This document shows positions 16,914 through 26,515 of a stretch of 64,000 nucleotides of DNA, piece by piece. The stretch spans positions 316,481-380,480 of the forward strand of contig OY282383.1 in NCBI GenBank assembly GCA_958295855.1. Reading direction: 5' to 3'. Each line of letters opens with the position of its first letter. Within the stretch, counting starts at the first letter, position 1. This stretch comes from an uncultured Poribacteria bacterium (lineage in GTDB: Bacteria; Poribacteria; WGA-4E; WGA-3G). The notes under the pieces were generated by a model that worked only from the letters and a program-made list of their open reading frames with translations, was not told where the DNA came from and ran no database searches. Position numbers and translations under genes: made by a program.

Positions 16914-17359
16914 CTTGAGTTGAGAATAAGCCGGATTCTGTATACGATGATCATTCATCTAGGATTAATGTTGCCATTAACCTCAAGCGGTTACCCGGGG
17001 ACGAGACGGGCACGTCTTTGAATGTCCCCCATTTTACCTTGCTCCAGATGGGGTTTACCGAGCTCCATAAGTCACCTTATGGACTGGTGCGCTTTTACCG
17101 CACCGTTTCACCTGTACAACGCTGAACGAACCGGTGCACAAAAGGTGTCTGCCCCGCAAAGCGGGGTAAATACCCGCCCGGCGAAAAACGTTGTAGTCTA
17201 CTTTCTGTTGCACTTTCCATAGCGTCGCCGCTCCTGGGGGTTACCCAGCACCCTGCCCTGCGGAGTCCGGACTTTCCTCATCCCGAATAATGGAATATTG
17301 GGAATGAATTTGAACTATTCCCAGTCAAATTCGGGACGCGACCATCTACTCAACTCAAG
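16914..17359 (-). ncRNA. rnpB: RNase P RNA (rnpB), type A, with an element B inside P12
   Basis: On the minus strand the universal segments appear in order: GAGGAAAGTCCGGACTCC, CAGGGTGCTGGGTAAC, AACAGAAAGTAGAC, GGTGCGGTAAAAGCGCACC, TGGAGCAAGGTAAA, AGATGAATGATC and CAGAATCCGGCTTATTC. The ends pair perfectly as P1 (CTTGAGTTGAG with CTCAACTCAAG), which sets both boundaries. RNase P removes 5' leaders from tRNA precursors. A B element (17144-17174) occupies the place where the variable P12 hairpin is expected between the P10/11 and P9-side segments. Confidence 0.96.
17144..17174. repeat. rnpB: Element B inserted in RNase P RNA
   Basis: GGTGTCTGCCCCGCAAAGCG with the matching GGGG arm and ATACC: the same hairpin found in intergenic regions, here in the P12 helix region of rnpB. 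Confidence 0.85.
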
Positions 17360-17366
17360 CCTTTCT

Positions 17367-17395
17367 AGAATACCATTTTTTGGCGTTGCTTGCAA
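17367..17395 (-). promoter_or_regulatory. Putative sigma70 promoter of rnpB, -35 from element C
   Basis: On the minus strand TTGCAA (17395-17390), 17 bases, TATTCT (17372-17367), then the predicted rnpB 5' end 7 bases later. The -35 box is part of the GCTTGCAAGC palindrome of an element C copy. Confidence 0.5.
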
Positions 17396-17489
17396 GCAAA
17401 AACTTGCTAGTCAAATTACGTCTTAAAGGCAATGGTAATTTTTAACATACCTTGCGGCGTAGAACAGTTTCTGAAGCCCGCATCACATC

Positions 17490-17545
17490 AGCCGAGTTTT
17501 TCACTGGATGGGACACCTCGCTTGCTACATACCACACCACAAGGA
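17490..17545. repeat. Element K copy 1
   Basis: CACTGGATGGGACACCTCGC, then TTGCTACATACCACACCACA. The same text, with minor change, is at about 19769-19811, so a 42-bp motif flanks the rmuC gene on both sides in the same orientation. The remaining space 17396-17644 holds no gene. Confidence 0.7.
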
Positions 17546-17644
17546 AGGTCGAAAAAATCGGCCATCAGATGTCGGCTGTCGGCTGTCAAAAAAGGATAGC
17601 TGTTTTGCCACCCGCCCCGACGTTTTAAATTGCCTATTACTCCC

Positions 17645-19393
17645 CTAGTCATCCTCACTATGCTGGTGAATGAGGGGCATTTCCTCCGAAAGTCCAAGCT
17701 GTCCAGTTGCTTCTTCCGGAGGAAGATCTTCAACTGTTCGCAACTTTCGCTCCATCGCTCGTGTGCGCACACCAGTCTCATCAATAGTCTTGGCGGCTGT
17801 ACTCAATTGACGTTTCAACTTATCTATAACCCCACCAAATTTACCAAACTCAGTCTTGACAGCAGCGAGAACCTCCCAGACCTCGCTGGAACGCTTCTCA
17901 ATCGCCAAAGTTCGGAAACCCAGGCGAAGGCTGCTCAGAATAGCAGCAAGGGTGGTTGGGCCTGCAACAACAATCCGGTAGCGTTGCAGGAGTTCTGTAA
18001 CTAGGCCTGGTGCCCGAAGCACCTCCCCATAGAGTCCTTCAGTTGGGAGAAACATAATAGCGAAATCCGTTGTCTTTGGAGGAGCAATGTACTTATCTTG
18101 AATTTTCTTTGCTTCGATTTGTACGGATCGTATGAACGCTTGAGTTGCTTTTTGCACAGTCACCGCCTTGGAAGCATCAGTGGCATCAACCAATTTTTCG
18201 TAATCTGCAAGTGGAAACTTGGAATCAATCGGTAGCCATACACACGAATCTGGCCCATCATCCTTCCCCGGAAGACGAATGGCGTATTCAACTTCCTCAT
18301 GTGAATTCTCATGAATCTTTACATTCGTGCTATACTGATCCGGCGTGAGAACTTCTTCAAGGAGTGCCCCAAGTTGAACTTCTCCCCACGTGCCCCTCGC
18401 TTTGACATTTGTTAGAACTCGCTTGAGATCGCCGACCCCTGTGGCAAGATTCTGCATCTCTCCGAGTCCACGCTGCACGTCCTCAAGCCGCTTACTGACG
18501 ATGTTGAAAGATTCGCCAAGTCGTCTTTCCAATGTTGATTGGAGTTGCTCGTCAACCGTTTGACGCATCTGGTCAAGCTTGCTCTCATTGCTTGCCTGCA
18601 TATCTTGGAGACGTTTATCAACGATTGTTCTCACATCCTCAATACTAGCCTTGTGGGTTTGCGTCAAATCGCTGATTGCCTTAGTACCGTTTGTGAGCTG
18701 GCGTGCCTGTGCTTCGCCAAGTTCACCGATAGTCGTCACAAGCGTGTCCGCAGTGGTTTGGAGGTGCTCAGTAACAGTCTGTGTTATCTGCTCTAGTTTA
18801 CTCTCATTGCTTTCCCGCAAGGTTTGAAGTCTTTCGTCAACCGTTTTCCTGACATTTTCAATACTCGTCTCGTTAGATAGCGTCAAATCGTTGGTTGACC
18901 TAACCACATCCTGTAGGTGCCGCGCTTGTGCCTCACCAAGTTCACCGATAGTCGCCACAAGCGTGTCGGTTGCGGCCTTCTGGGTATTGCCAAGTTCACC
19001 GATAGTCGTCACGAGTGTGTCTGAAGTCGTTTGGAGATGCTCGGTGACAGTTTGGCGTATCTGATTCAACTTGTTTTCATTGCCCTGTTGCAAACTCTGA
19101 AACCTTCCATCAAACGTAGTTCTCACTCCTTCAAGTTGAGTAGTCAGGGTTTTGCTCAATTCGCCGATATTCATCACAAGTGTGTTAGCTGTGGCCTCGT
19201 GAGTTACTCTCACTTCAGATCTAACCTCCTGTTCTGACCTGGATACTTCCTCACGCAGGAAACGTAACTCATCCTGTCCGCCGTTCTCTACTTTGCCAGT
19301 TTCTATAGAAGTGAGCCGCTTGAGCATTAAAATTAGCACGACAAGATTGCTTAACGACAGAACTACCGCAATCCACATTCCAATTTGAATCAC
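17645..19393 (-). CDS. rmuC: DNA recombination protein RmuC
   Basis: 582 residues: an N-terminal membrane anchor (WIAVVLSLSNLVVLILML), a long coiled coil, and the RmuC nuclease-like domain (NVKARGTWGEVQLGALLEEV, then LPIDSKFPLADYEKL). RmuC limits rearrangements at inverted repeats in E. coli, which is of interest in this repeat-rich genome. The coiled coil contains about four copies of a segment with TLVTTIGELGEAQAR, so it is longer than usual. The start is a GTG at 19393 behind AAAGGAG. Confidence 0.93.
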   Translation of the reverse strand: MIQIGMWIAVVLSLSNLVVLILMLKRLTSIETGKVENGGQDELRFLREEVSRSEQEVRSEVRVTHEATANTLVMNIGELSKTLTTQLEGVRTTFDGRFQSLQQGNENKLNQIRQTVTEHLQTTSDTLVTTIGELGNTQKAATDTLVATIGELGEAQARHLQDVVRSTNDLTLSNETSIENVRKTVDERLQTLRESNESKLEQITQTVTEHLQTTADTLVTTIGELGEAQARQLTNGTKAISDLTQTHKASIEDVRTIVDKRLQDMQASNESKLDQMRQTVDEQLQSTLERRLGESFNIVSKRLEDVQRGLGEMQNLATGVGDLKRVLTNVKARGTWGEVQLGALLEEVLTPDQYSTNVKIHENSHEEVEYAIRLPGKDDGPDSCVWLPIDSKFPLADYEKLVDATDASKAVTVQKATQAFIRSVQIEAKKIQDKYIAPPKTTDFAIMFLPTEGLYGEVLRAPGLVTELLQRYRIVVAGPTTLAAILSSLRLGFRTLAIEKRSSEVWEVLAAVKTEFGKFGGVIDKLKRQLSTAAKTIDETGVRTRAMERKLRTVEDLPPEEATGQLGLSEEMPLIHQHSEDD

Positions 19394-19989
19394 TATTATC
19401 TCCTTTATCTATCCAATTTAAAATTCGATCGTTGGCAGCCAAAACCGAAAAGTAGCAGGCACGCTCCGCCGTGCCGACGCCACGTTGCTGCGCTTTACAC
19501 GTTTAGCAGTGTCAGTTCAGATGTGTTGTGACAGATACAACAAAAGCACCTGCTACCAAACACCTACCGATACCCGATAGCCAATCACCGATATCCATTA
19601 GTTGTGAGTCATCAGCCAACAACTTTTTGGCGCAGCTTGCCAAGCCAAAACTTGCTAGGCAAACTTATTGCTTACATTCGTCTCCATCTTTTTGGCGTTG
19701 CTTGCAAGCCAAGTTGTGCGCGAAAAGCAAACAACTTTTTTATTTCTTACATTACTTGCTAGTCAAACTCACTGGATGGGACACCTCGCTTGCTACATAC
19801 CATACCACAAAGCATGTCGCGTTCATTGGCAAGAAACGCCCTAGAGCCAAAAAGAAACCCGATTTTGACACAGGTATGCTTCCCCGCAAAGCGGGGTAAC
19901 ATACAATTAGGGCAATCCCCGCAAAGCGGGGAGATACCCTTCAACGGAAAAATCGGAGCAGAAACGGAATTGATGAAAATCCGAAAAGT
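19394..19989. repeat. Intergenic repeat cluster: J, two C copies, K, B
   Basis: In order: J (about 19450-19480), C copies (about 19605-19680 and 19687-19765), K copy 2 (about 19769-19811), B-core hairpins (CCCCGCAAAGCGGGG at ~19883 and ~19918) and an F remnant (AATCGGAGCAGAAACGGAAT, ~19952) whose tail runs into the 3' end of the ribonucleotide reductase gene. No gene is seen. Confidence 0.7.
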
Positions 19990-22900
19990 CTACGAACACC
20001 CACTCGTCGCACCACAATTGGTGCACCGGTAACAGACACCGCTTCGCATCATAAGTGCACCGCATTCCTGACACGGTGGTGCATCCGCATGTTGGAGTGC
20101 AATCTGCTTTTCATGAGCCCCCCATGAATCCGCATCACCGTTACGCCCATGTCCAAATGGATGGAGCTCTTCGGGCGGCACCATCCGTTGTCCCAATTCA
20201 AGTGTTTCGGAAGATTCTTGCAATTCCTCCGGGAGAAACCTTTTACCGAGCCAGCGGAAAACATAGTCTATAATTGATTTCGCCATCGGGATGTCCGGGT
20301 TGTTCGTGAAACCTGAAGGTTCAAAACGCACATGGCTGAACTTATTGACCAGAAATTCTAACGGTACACCGTATTGTAACGCAAACGAGGTGAGAGTTGC
20401 AAGAACGTCCATGAGGCCTGAGATAACGGAACCCTCTTTGTTCATCCGGAGAAAAACTTCACCAGGGGTGCCATCTTCGTAAAGCCCAACGTGGATATAA
20501 CCTTCATGGCCCCCGACGCTGAATTTGTGCCCGACGGCCTGCCGCGTGTCCGGGAGACGCTTCCTGATCGGACGTTCAAAGGGTACATTAACAGCTTCAG
20601 TCGTTTCACTTTGCGCCTCTTGCTGACTCCGGGTTGACAGCGGTTGACTGCCTTTGCTCCCATCGCGATAAACAGCGAGGCATTTCACGCCGCGCCGCCA
20701 CGCTTCAACATACAGCGTTTTAATCTCATCAACCGTTGCATCATGCGGGACGTTAACCGTTTTGGAGATAGCACCGGAGATAAAAGGTTGCACAGCCGCC
20801 ATCAATTGCAGCGGGCCTGTATGATTAATATAACGAGTGCCGTGCTTGCCACACTGAACAGCACAATCGAAAACAGGATAGTGTTTAGGTGACAGATACG
20901 GTGCCCCTTCAACAGTGCCGGTCCCGCAGATGATTTCTTCGGCGGATACAATTTCATTCTCGTTGAATCCGATTGTGGAGAGGAGGTTAAAGCTCGGATC
21001 TTCGGCTTCTTCAAGGGTGATGCCTAATCGCGCAAGGCATTCTTCACCGAGAAAACCAGGGGCAAACGCGAGATTCAGGTCGAACGCGCTCGGCAACCTC
21101 TCTTCGACGCGCGCGATATCTTCGGTCGTGAAACCTTTGCGTTTCAGAGAATCCGGATTGATGTACAGTGTGCCTTTAAGCGTCCCTGTTCCCACAAGAT
21201 GTGTAACAATTGCTTCTGTCTGTTGGCTAGCGTAACCTAACTTTTCTAAGGCATCGCGAACACTCTGGTTGACAATCTTGATGTAACCGCCACCTGCCAA
21301 CTTTTTGAATTTGACGAGGGCAAACTCCGGTTCAATCCCGGTTGTATCACAATCCATAAGGAGCGCGATGGTCCCCGTTGGCGCGATAACACTAATTTGC
21401 GAATTGCGATAGCCCCAACGTTCGCCCTTTTGAAGGCAGAGATTCCAATCCTCATGTGCTGCCTCCAAGAGTTCCGCCGGGCACGCCGTTGCATCAATCT
21501 GGTACGCCGCGTCCCGGTGCATGCTGATAACTCCTAACATCGAGGCGCGATTCTTGGCGTACCCTGTAAAGGCCCCGATGCTCCTGGCGATTTCTGCGCT
21601 CGTTTGGTAACCGTGCCCGCTCATGATGGCGGAAATGGAACCTGCATAAGCGCGAGCTTCTTCGCTGTCGTAAGGAATCCCTAAACGCATCAAGAGTGCA
21701 CCCAGGTTAGCGAATCCAAGTCCGAGTGGACGATAGTCGTGAGAACGCTGCGCTATTTTTCCGGTCGGGTATGAAGAAAGATCCACTATGATTTCCATCG
21801 CAGTGACAAAAACGCGAACGGTTGCCCGGAAACCAGCAATGTCAAAACTGTTATCGTCATTTAGAAATGTCGCAAGGTTAATGCTCGCGAGGTTACAAGC
21901 AGAGTCATCTAAAAAGAGGTATTCGCTACACGGGTTGCTTGCATTAATCCGGTCTGTCTGTTTACAAGTATGCCATTTCTGAATGGTATCGTCAAATTGT
22001 ACGCCTGGGTCAGCGCACGCCCACGCCGCATGTGCGATCTTTTCCATGAGAGCTTTCGCGTCATACTCGGCGGCGACTTCACCGCTAGTGCGATAAGTTG
22101 TCTGCCATGAATCTCCCTGCAAGCAGGCATCCATGAAGGTGTCCGGAATTCGCACCGAGTTGTTGCTATTTTGCCCGCTGATAGTACTGTACGCTTCCCC
22201 GTTAAAGTCGGCTGGATACCCTGCGGCAATAAGTGCTTTCGCTTTCTCCTCCTCCTTCAACTTCCAATCAATGTAGTCAACAATCTCCGGGTGCTCCATG
22301 TCTAGGATGACCATTTTGGCTGCACGCCTTGTGGTACCACCGGATTTGATACTGCCGGCCCACCGGTCAAAGCCTTCAAGGAAGGAAAGCACACCGGAGC
22401 TCTCACCGCCGCTGGAGAGGTGTTCTCCTTTGGCGCGAACTTTACTGAAATTAGAACCGGTGCCACTTCCGTATTTGAAAAGGCGCACCTCCGATTTTTG
22501 CAGTTCAAGCATGGAGTCTAGGGAATCGTCAACGCTTTGGATGAAACACGCAGAATTTTGAGGGTATTGATATGCGTTTGTAGAGACACACACTTTTTGT
22601 GAATCGGCATCCCAGTGGTAGTTTCCACCACTGCCCTCAATGCCGTATTCATGCCATAAACCGCAGTTAAACCAGACAGGCGAATTGAAGGCACCGCGTT
22701 GTGTGACGAGGATATGCGTCAACTCCATTTCAAACGTTTGGGCATCTTCGGGAGTCGCGAAATAGTTGCCGAACTCCTCACCAGCGCGGCGTAGGGTTCG
22801 TGCTACACGGGTTACCAACTGGCGAACGCTGCTCTCCGATTCTACCTCCGGTACTCCGGCTTTTCGGAAATATTTAGATGCAGCGATATCCGTCGCGAGT

Positions 22901-23115
22901 TGGCTCCAGGCTGTCGGCACTTCAACCTGGTCGTCCTTAAAAATGACATCGCCTTTTTCATTATAGATAGCAGCATCACGACGTTCCCATTGCACCTGGT
23001 CATAGGGATGAATCCCCGATGTCGTAAAATAGGGCGTGAAGGTAAGACCCGTCCGATCGCTTTCCTTCGGAGGTGTCGCTCCTTCATCAATGTCTTTGGG
23101 GGAATTAGCAGCCAT
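19990..23115 (-). CDS. nrdJ: Adenosylcobalamin-dependent (class II) ribonucleoside-diphosphate reductase
   Basis: 1041 residues. Reduces ribonucleotides to deoxyribonucleotides using adenosylcobalamin as radical source. Visible signatures: NSACFIQSVDDSLDSMLEL, FKYGSGTGSNFSKVRAKGE, the active-site NPCSEYLFLDDSACNLASIN, APTGTIALLMDCDTTGIEPE, and a C-terminal zinc-like Cys tail (CQECGALM, CYRCTNCGATSGC). The length fits the long NrdJ type. An AAAGGA stands 12 nt before the ATG. It is transcribed alone; no cobalamin riboswitch is recognisable upstream. Confidence 0.96.
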   Translation of the reverse strand: MAANSPKDIDEGATPPKESDRTGLTFTPYFTTSGIHPYDQVQWERRDAAIYNEKGDVIFKDDQVEVPTAWSQLATDIAASKYFRKAGVPEVESESSVRQLVTRVARTLRRAGEEFGNYFATPEDAQTFEMELTHILVTQRGAFNSPVWFNCGLWHEYGIEGSGGNYHWDADSQKVCVSTNAYQYPQNSACFIQSVDDSLDSMLELQKSEVRLFKYGSGTGSNFSKVRAKGEHLSSGGESSGVLSFLEGFDRWAGSIKSGGTTRRAAKMVILDMEHPEIVDYIDWKLKEEEKAKALIAAGYPADFNGEAYSTISGQNSNNSVRIPDTFMDACLQGDSWQTTYRTSGEVAAEYDAKALMEKIAHAAWACADPGVQFDDTIQKWHTCKQTDRINASNPCSEYLFLDDSACNLASINLATFLNDDNSFDIAGFRATVRVFVTAMEIIVDLSSYPTGKIAQRSHDYRPLGLGFANLGALLMRLGIPYDSEEARAYAGSISAIMSGHGYQTSAEIARSIGAFTGYAKNRASMLGVISMHRDAAYQIDATACPAELLEAAHEDWNLCLQKGERWGYRNSQISVIAPTGTIALLMDCDTTGIEPEFALVKFKKLAGGGYIKIVNQSVRDALEKLGYASQQTEAIVTHLVGTGTLKGTLYINPDSLKRKGFTTEDIARVEERLPSAFDLNLAFAPGFLGEECLARLGITLEEAEDPSFNLLSTIGFNENEIVSAEEIICGTGTVEGAPYLSPKHYPVFDCAVQCGKHGTRYINHTGPLQLMAAVQPFISGAISKTVNVPHDATVDEIKTLYVEAWRRGVKCLAVYRDGSKGSQPLSTRSQQEAQSETTEAVNVPFERPIRKRLPDTRQAVGHKFSVGGHEGYIHVGLYEDGTPGEVFLRMNKEGSVISGLMDVLATLTSFALQYGVPLEFLVNKFSHVRFEPSGFTNNPDIPMAKSIIDYVFRWLGKRFLPEELQESSETLELGQRMVPPEELHPFGHGRNGDADSWGAHEKQIALQHADAPPCQECGALMMRSGVCYRCTNCGATSGCS

Positions 23116-23585
23116 GTTCGTTTTTCGTTCCTTTGAGTTAAAATGTAGGATGTCGCGATTCGGAGATCGCTCCTACAGATTTTTAAGAATTAAAAAATTG
23201 ATTTATGATATTATAGACTAATCACAAATTTTTGGCAAACCTTTTTCAAGTTTAACTTTTGAATAGCAGGTTTTGGCTTGCAAGCTTCGCCAAAAAATGC
23301 GGAACTATTCAGTTAATGCAAGAAATAAAAAAGTTGTTCGCTAGTCACTCACAACTTGGGTGCAATTCCTCAAGTTGGTGGTTCTAACGCCCGGAATCGC
23401 GCTGAATCTGACGTGGGCTTGGGAAAGCACGCTTACAAAGGAAGGGCTTAAGGGGCTACTGGAGCTCGGTTGGCTAAATTCTAAATCTTCCTTAAACAGG
23501 GGATAACGGAATAGGCAGGCACAAGACCTGCCGCTACAAATGGCAGATACGCCCATAATTTTTTATTTCATAAGCAAGGAGTTCG
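23116..23585. repeat. Intergenic region with L-like, C and E-like elements
   Basis: Divergent gap between nrdJ and the MATE gene. An L-like motif (GATTCGGAGATCGCTCCTAC) is at 23157-23176, a C copy in reverse orientation runs about 23262-23360, and an E-like motif (AGGCACAAGACCTGCCGC) is at ~23516. I see no gene and no clear promoter pair. Confidence 0.6.
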
Positions 23586-24950
23586 ATGAGAAAAGCACGA
23601 GGCGATTTGACTCAAGGCGGTCTCCTGGGTCACCTATTACGGCTTGCAGTGCCGATAACACTCAGCAACATCCTCCAAGATGCATTCAATATCGTTGATA
23701 TGATTTTCGTTGGAAGACTGGGCCCCGCTTCCATAGCAGCTGTCGGGGTGAGCGGCAATTTGGTCAGGTTAATTGGCGTTTTCTCGCTGGGCATCTCAAC
23801 AGGTGCTGGCATTATGGTAGCACAGTACCTGGGTGCTAGGAACCGCGCGCAAGCAGAGCATGTGGCGATGCAGTCAATCCTGTTAGTCATCTTCTTTTCT
23901 ATCGGCATTGGCATTGTCGGTTACCCCTTAGCGGAGCATGGCTTGCGTGCGGTGAGAATAGAAGATGCGGAGGTGTTACGGCTCGGCACAACTTACATGC
24001 ATATCATCCTCGTCGGCATCAGCACAATGTTTTTGTCAATGACGCTTGGCTCTATTTTTCGCGCTGGTGGCGATGCTGTTACGCCGATGGTGGTGCTGAT
24101 TTTCTCAACACTGATTAACATTATATTAGATCCGCTGCTGATTTTTGGGATGTGGCAATTTCCAAAACTGGGCGTAGCTGGCTCTGCTTATGCAACGCTT
24201 ATCGGGCGAGGAATTGGTGCGATTGTCCTTCTTTACCTCTGTTGGAGTGGGCGCGCGCCCATTTCGTTGCGAAACGTTCGGTACCGCGTGGACATCATCG
24301 AAATGCTTGACATTTTACGGTTAGGCGTTTATAGTTCTATGCAAGGGTTCTGGCGGCACTTATCTCGCCTCGGTTTCCTATGGGTGATAGGTCCGTATGG
24401 AAAGCATGTCGTTGCGGCGTATACGATTTGCATGCGCCTCCGAATCCTAGTCATGACTCCCGGTTTCAGCATTGCCAACGCTGTAGCACCTTTAGTCGGG
24501 CAGAATTTAGGTGCAAATCAGATAGAACGCGCTGAAAAATCGACTCGGATGGCGAATCTATTAGGTGCGACGCTCATGGCAGGGATCGGCACGTTTTTCC
24601 TCGCTTTTCCACAGGTGTTCCTTCGGATTTTCACTGAGAACTCGGAGGTTATCGACATTGGATCTGTTTACCTAAAGTTTCTATCACTCACGTTTGGCTT
24701 TATTGCCTTTTCGCTTGTGTTAGGAAGAGCTCTCAACGGGGCCGGGGACACGTTCTCCCCCATGGTAATTACGCTGGCTGCTCAGGTCGGAGTCGGCTTG
24801 GCACTTGTGCTTCTGCTTTCACGTGTGATTGGGCTTAAAGGCGTTTGGCTCGGCATCGCCCTCTCAAATGTGGTGCAAGGTATAGCCATGTGGCTATGGT
24901 ACCGCACAGGAAAATGGAAGACAAAAAAGGTTGTTAAGAAGAGGGGTTGA
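23586..24950 (+). CDS. MATE family multidrug/cation efflux transporter
   Basis: 454 residues, about 12 membrane segments in two six-helix halves, starting GDLTQGGLLGHLLRLAVPIT. MATE signatures include FNIVDMIFVGRLGPASIAAV, GAGIMVAQYLGARNRAQAEH and, in the second half, VAPLVGQNLGANQIERAEKS. Such carriers export organic cations or drugs against Na+ or H+. AGCAAGGAGTTCG precedes the ATG. The downstream rhodanese gene follows after 137 bases on the same strand. Confidence 0.94.
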   Translation: MRKARGDLTQGGLLGHLLRLAVPITLSNILQDAFNIVDMIFVGRLGPASIAAVGVSGNLVRLIGVFSLGISTGAGIMVAQYLGARNRAQAEHVAMQSILLVIFFSIGIGIVGYPLAEHGLRAVRIEDAEVLRLGTTYMHIILVGISTMFLSMTLGSIFRAGGDAVTPMVVLIFSTLINIILDPLLIFGMWQFPKLGVAGSAYATLIGRGIGAIVLLYLCWSGRAPISLRNVRYRVDIIEMLDILRLGVYSSMQGFWRHLSRLGFLWVIGPYGKHVVAAYTICMRLRILVMTPGFSIANAVAPLVGQNLGANQIERAEKSTRMANLLGATLMAGIGTFFLAFPQVFLRIFTENSEVIDIGSVYLKFLSLTFGFIAFSLVLGRALNGAGDTFSPMVITLAAQVGVGLALVLLLSRVIGLKGVWLGIALSNVVQGIAMWLWYRTGKWKTKKVVKKRG

Positions 24951-25087
24951 ACAGAAAGTGAAACTCAACAAGCCAAAGCATCAAGTTTTGTCCGTTGTCC
25001 GAGACGGGGCACGTCGAGGAACTTACCTTGCTAGCCCACCTTGACCGAATGCTTGGCGAATTGTTAAAAAACAAAGGTGGTTTGAAA

Positions 25088-25957
25088 ATGGAAGCGTACA
25101 AAGGCTACGAAAATCCACAGCTGGTGATATCGGCTGAGGAATTGAAAGGCACATTAGATGACTCGTTAGGTGATAAAGGGTTCTGCATCGTTGATACGCG
25201 CCCCACGTATGAATATATGCGCGGGCATATCCCTGGTGCTCTGCATCTCGATCTATTCGGCTTGAGCCTCATCGATACCCGCAAAGATACGTTTGATACC
25301 TTCATGTGGATGATAGCATACCTGTTTCAACAACGCGGGCTAGACCCGGGGAAATCGATTATATGGTATGAGGACATTTCGGGTACCCGTGCCTCGCGCG
25401 GGTTCTGGTTTTGTGAGTACTTAGGGCATCCTGAAACCCGTTTACTTGATGGAGGTTTCAATGCCTGGCTAGCGGCAAACGGCCCGGTGAGTACGGCAGG
25501 TGTTGAACCGCCAGAGGTACCACCTTTTCCGATAAATGCCCACCACGATACGCACATGGATGCTGATGTAATCCGCGTCCTTTTAAACCGAGACGATTTT
25601 ATCCCTCTAGATACGCGCACCGACGATGAACACTACGGCAGGGTTGCCCGCGCAGAACGCGCAGGCGCGATTCCTGGCTCTATTCACATTGAGTGGCTCA
25701 ATAACCTTGACGAAATGGGAGCATTCAAACCTGCTGACAAACTCCGGGCGATGTATGAAGCGGTTGGCATAACACCAGACAAGCAGATCATGTGCTACTG
25801 ACAGGGCGGATACCGCTCTTCCCAAGCCTATTTGGCGTTGCGGCTTTTGGGCTATCCAAAAGTGGGCAACTACATTGGCTCATGGAAAGAGTGGGGTGAC
25901 CGGCTGGATTTGCCGGTTGAGATTCCCGAAGCTTCTTCGTCATCCCTTGCGGAGTAA
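25088..25957 (+). CDS. Two-domain rhodanese / sulfurtransferase, probable selenoprotein (TGA at catalytic Cys, codon 238)
   Basis: Two rhodanese domains. The first (residues ~30-130; [20 protein letters not shown]) ends GGFNAWLA and has no Cys at its loop. The second holds [16 protein letters not shown] and the active loop. At 25799-25801 an in-frame TGA stands exactly where thiosulfate and mercaptopyruvate sulfurtransferases have the nucleophilic Cys: [17 protein letters not shown]. The frame then continues with normal rhodanese sequence ([20 protein letters not shown]) to TAA at 25955. A hairpin with arms CCCAAGCC (25821) and GGCTTTTGGG (25842) lies downstream of the TGA. I read it as Sec. 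A nonsense mutation or base error is the alternative. The start ATG at 25088 has AAAGGTGG ahead. The C-terminal SSSLAE is translated element A. Confidence 0.75.
25799..25851 (+). promoter_or_regulatory. In-frame TGA (Sec codon candidate) and possible bacterial SECIS hairpin
   Basis: TGA at 25799-25801; 5' arm CCCAAGCC 25821-25828; 13-nt loop 25829-25841 containing GGCGUUG; 3' arm GGCTTTTGGG 25842-25851 with a two-base bulge. The loop starts 27 nt after the TGA, within the range seen for bacterial SECIS elements. The fold is modest and unproven. Confidence 0.45.
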
Positions 25958-26515
25958 TCAGAATGCAAGATGCCCCCAATGCACTGTAGCTCTCGTCGGA
26001 GGTTTCTCATGCAACTATTTTAACCCGCATGTTTACTACTGCAAGGTTACGGAAACTCACAGCGTGTGTCTACCACTCTACCAACTTCAGCCAAGTTGTG
26101 AATTTTAATGAACAACTTTTTGGCGAAGCTTGCAAGCCAAGTTGCGCGTGATTAGCAAGCAACTTTTTTATTTCTTACATGACTTGCTATTCAAACCCAT
26201 TTCTTACTTATGCGACGTGCATTGTCCGCAGAACAAGGTTCATCTGGATAGGAATTCCAACTCAGAGCAGAAGCACCGACTGGATATTTCGACTAAAATC
26301 AGAAACCTCCGACGAGAGCTACTCTGTAGGGGCAGTGCCTTGTGCCTGCCCGTCAGAACTATCCTGCAATGGTATTTGCCCCTGCAAAGCAGGGGAGATG
26401 GTATTATCCCTGCTTTGCAGGGTTCATACCCTGAATACCAAGTTGTGAATTTTAATGAACAACTTTTTTATTTCTTACATTTGCTGATTACTCCGCAAGG
26501 AAAGACGCAAAAACC
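25930..26515. repeat. Repeat cluster between rhodanese and moeA: A, C, and an A carrying E, two B and C
   Basis: A left-pointing A copy (about 25938-26012) overlaps the rhodanese 3' end. A C copy runs about 26090-26190. A second A (about 26301-26515, right-pointing) is interrupted in its middle by E (26327-26350), two B hairpins (about 26374-26440) and C (26440-26480) before its tail, which overlaps the moeA 3' end. No other gene is visible in 25958-26487. Confidence 0.75.

Noticed and set aside
25799..25801. Reading the rhodanese simply as a truncated gene
   Set aside because: The stop is exactly at the catalytic Cys position and the conserved C-terminal part of the domain continues without further stops, so simple decay is less likely than Sec, though not excluded.
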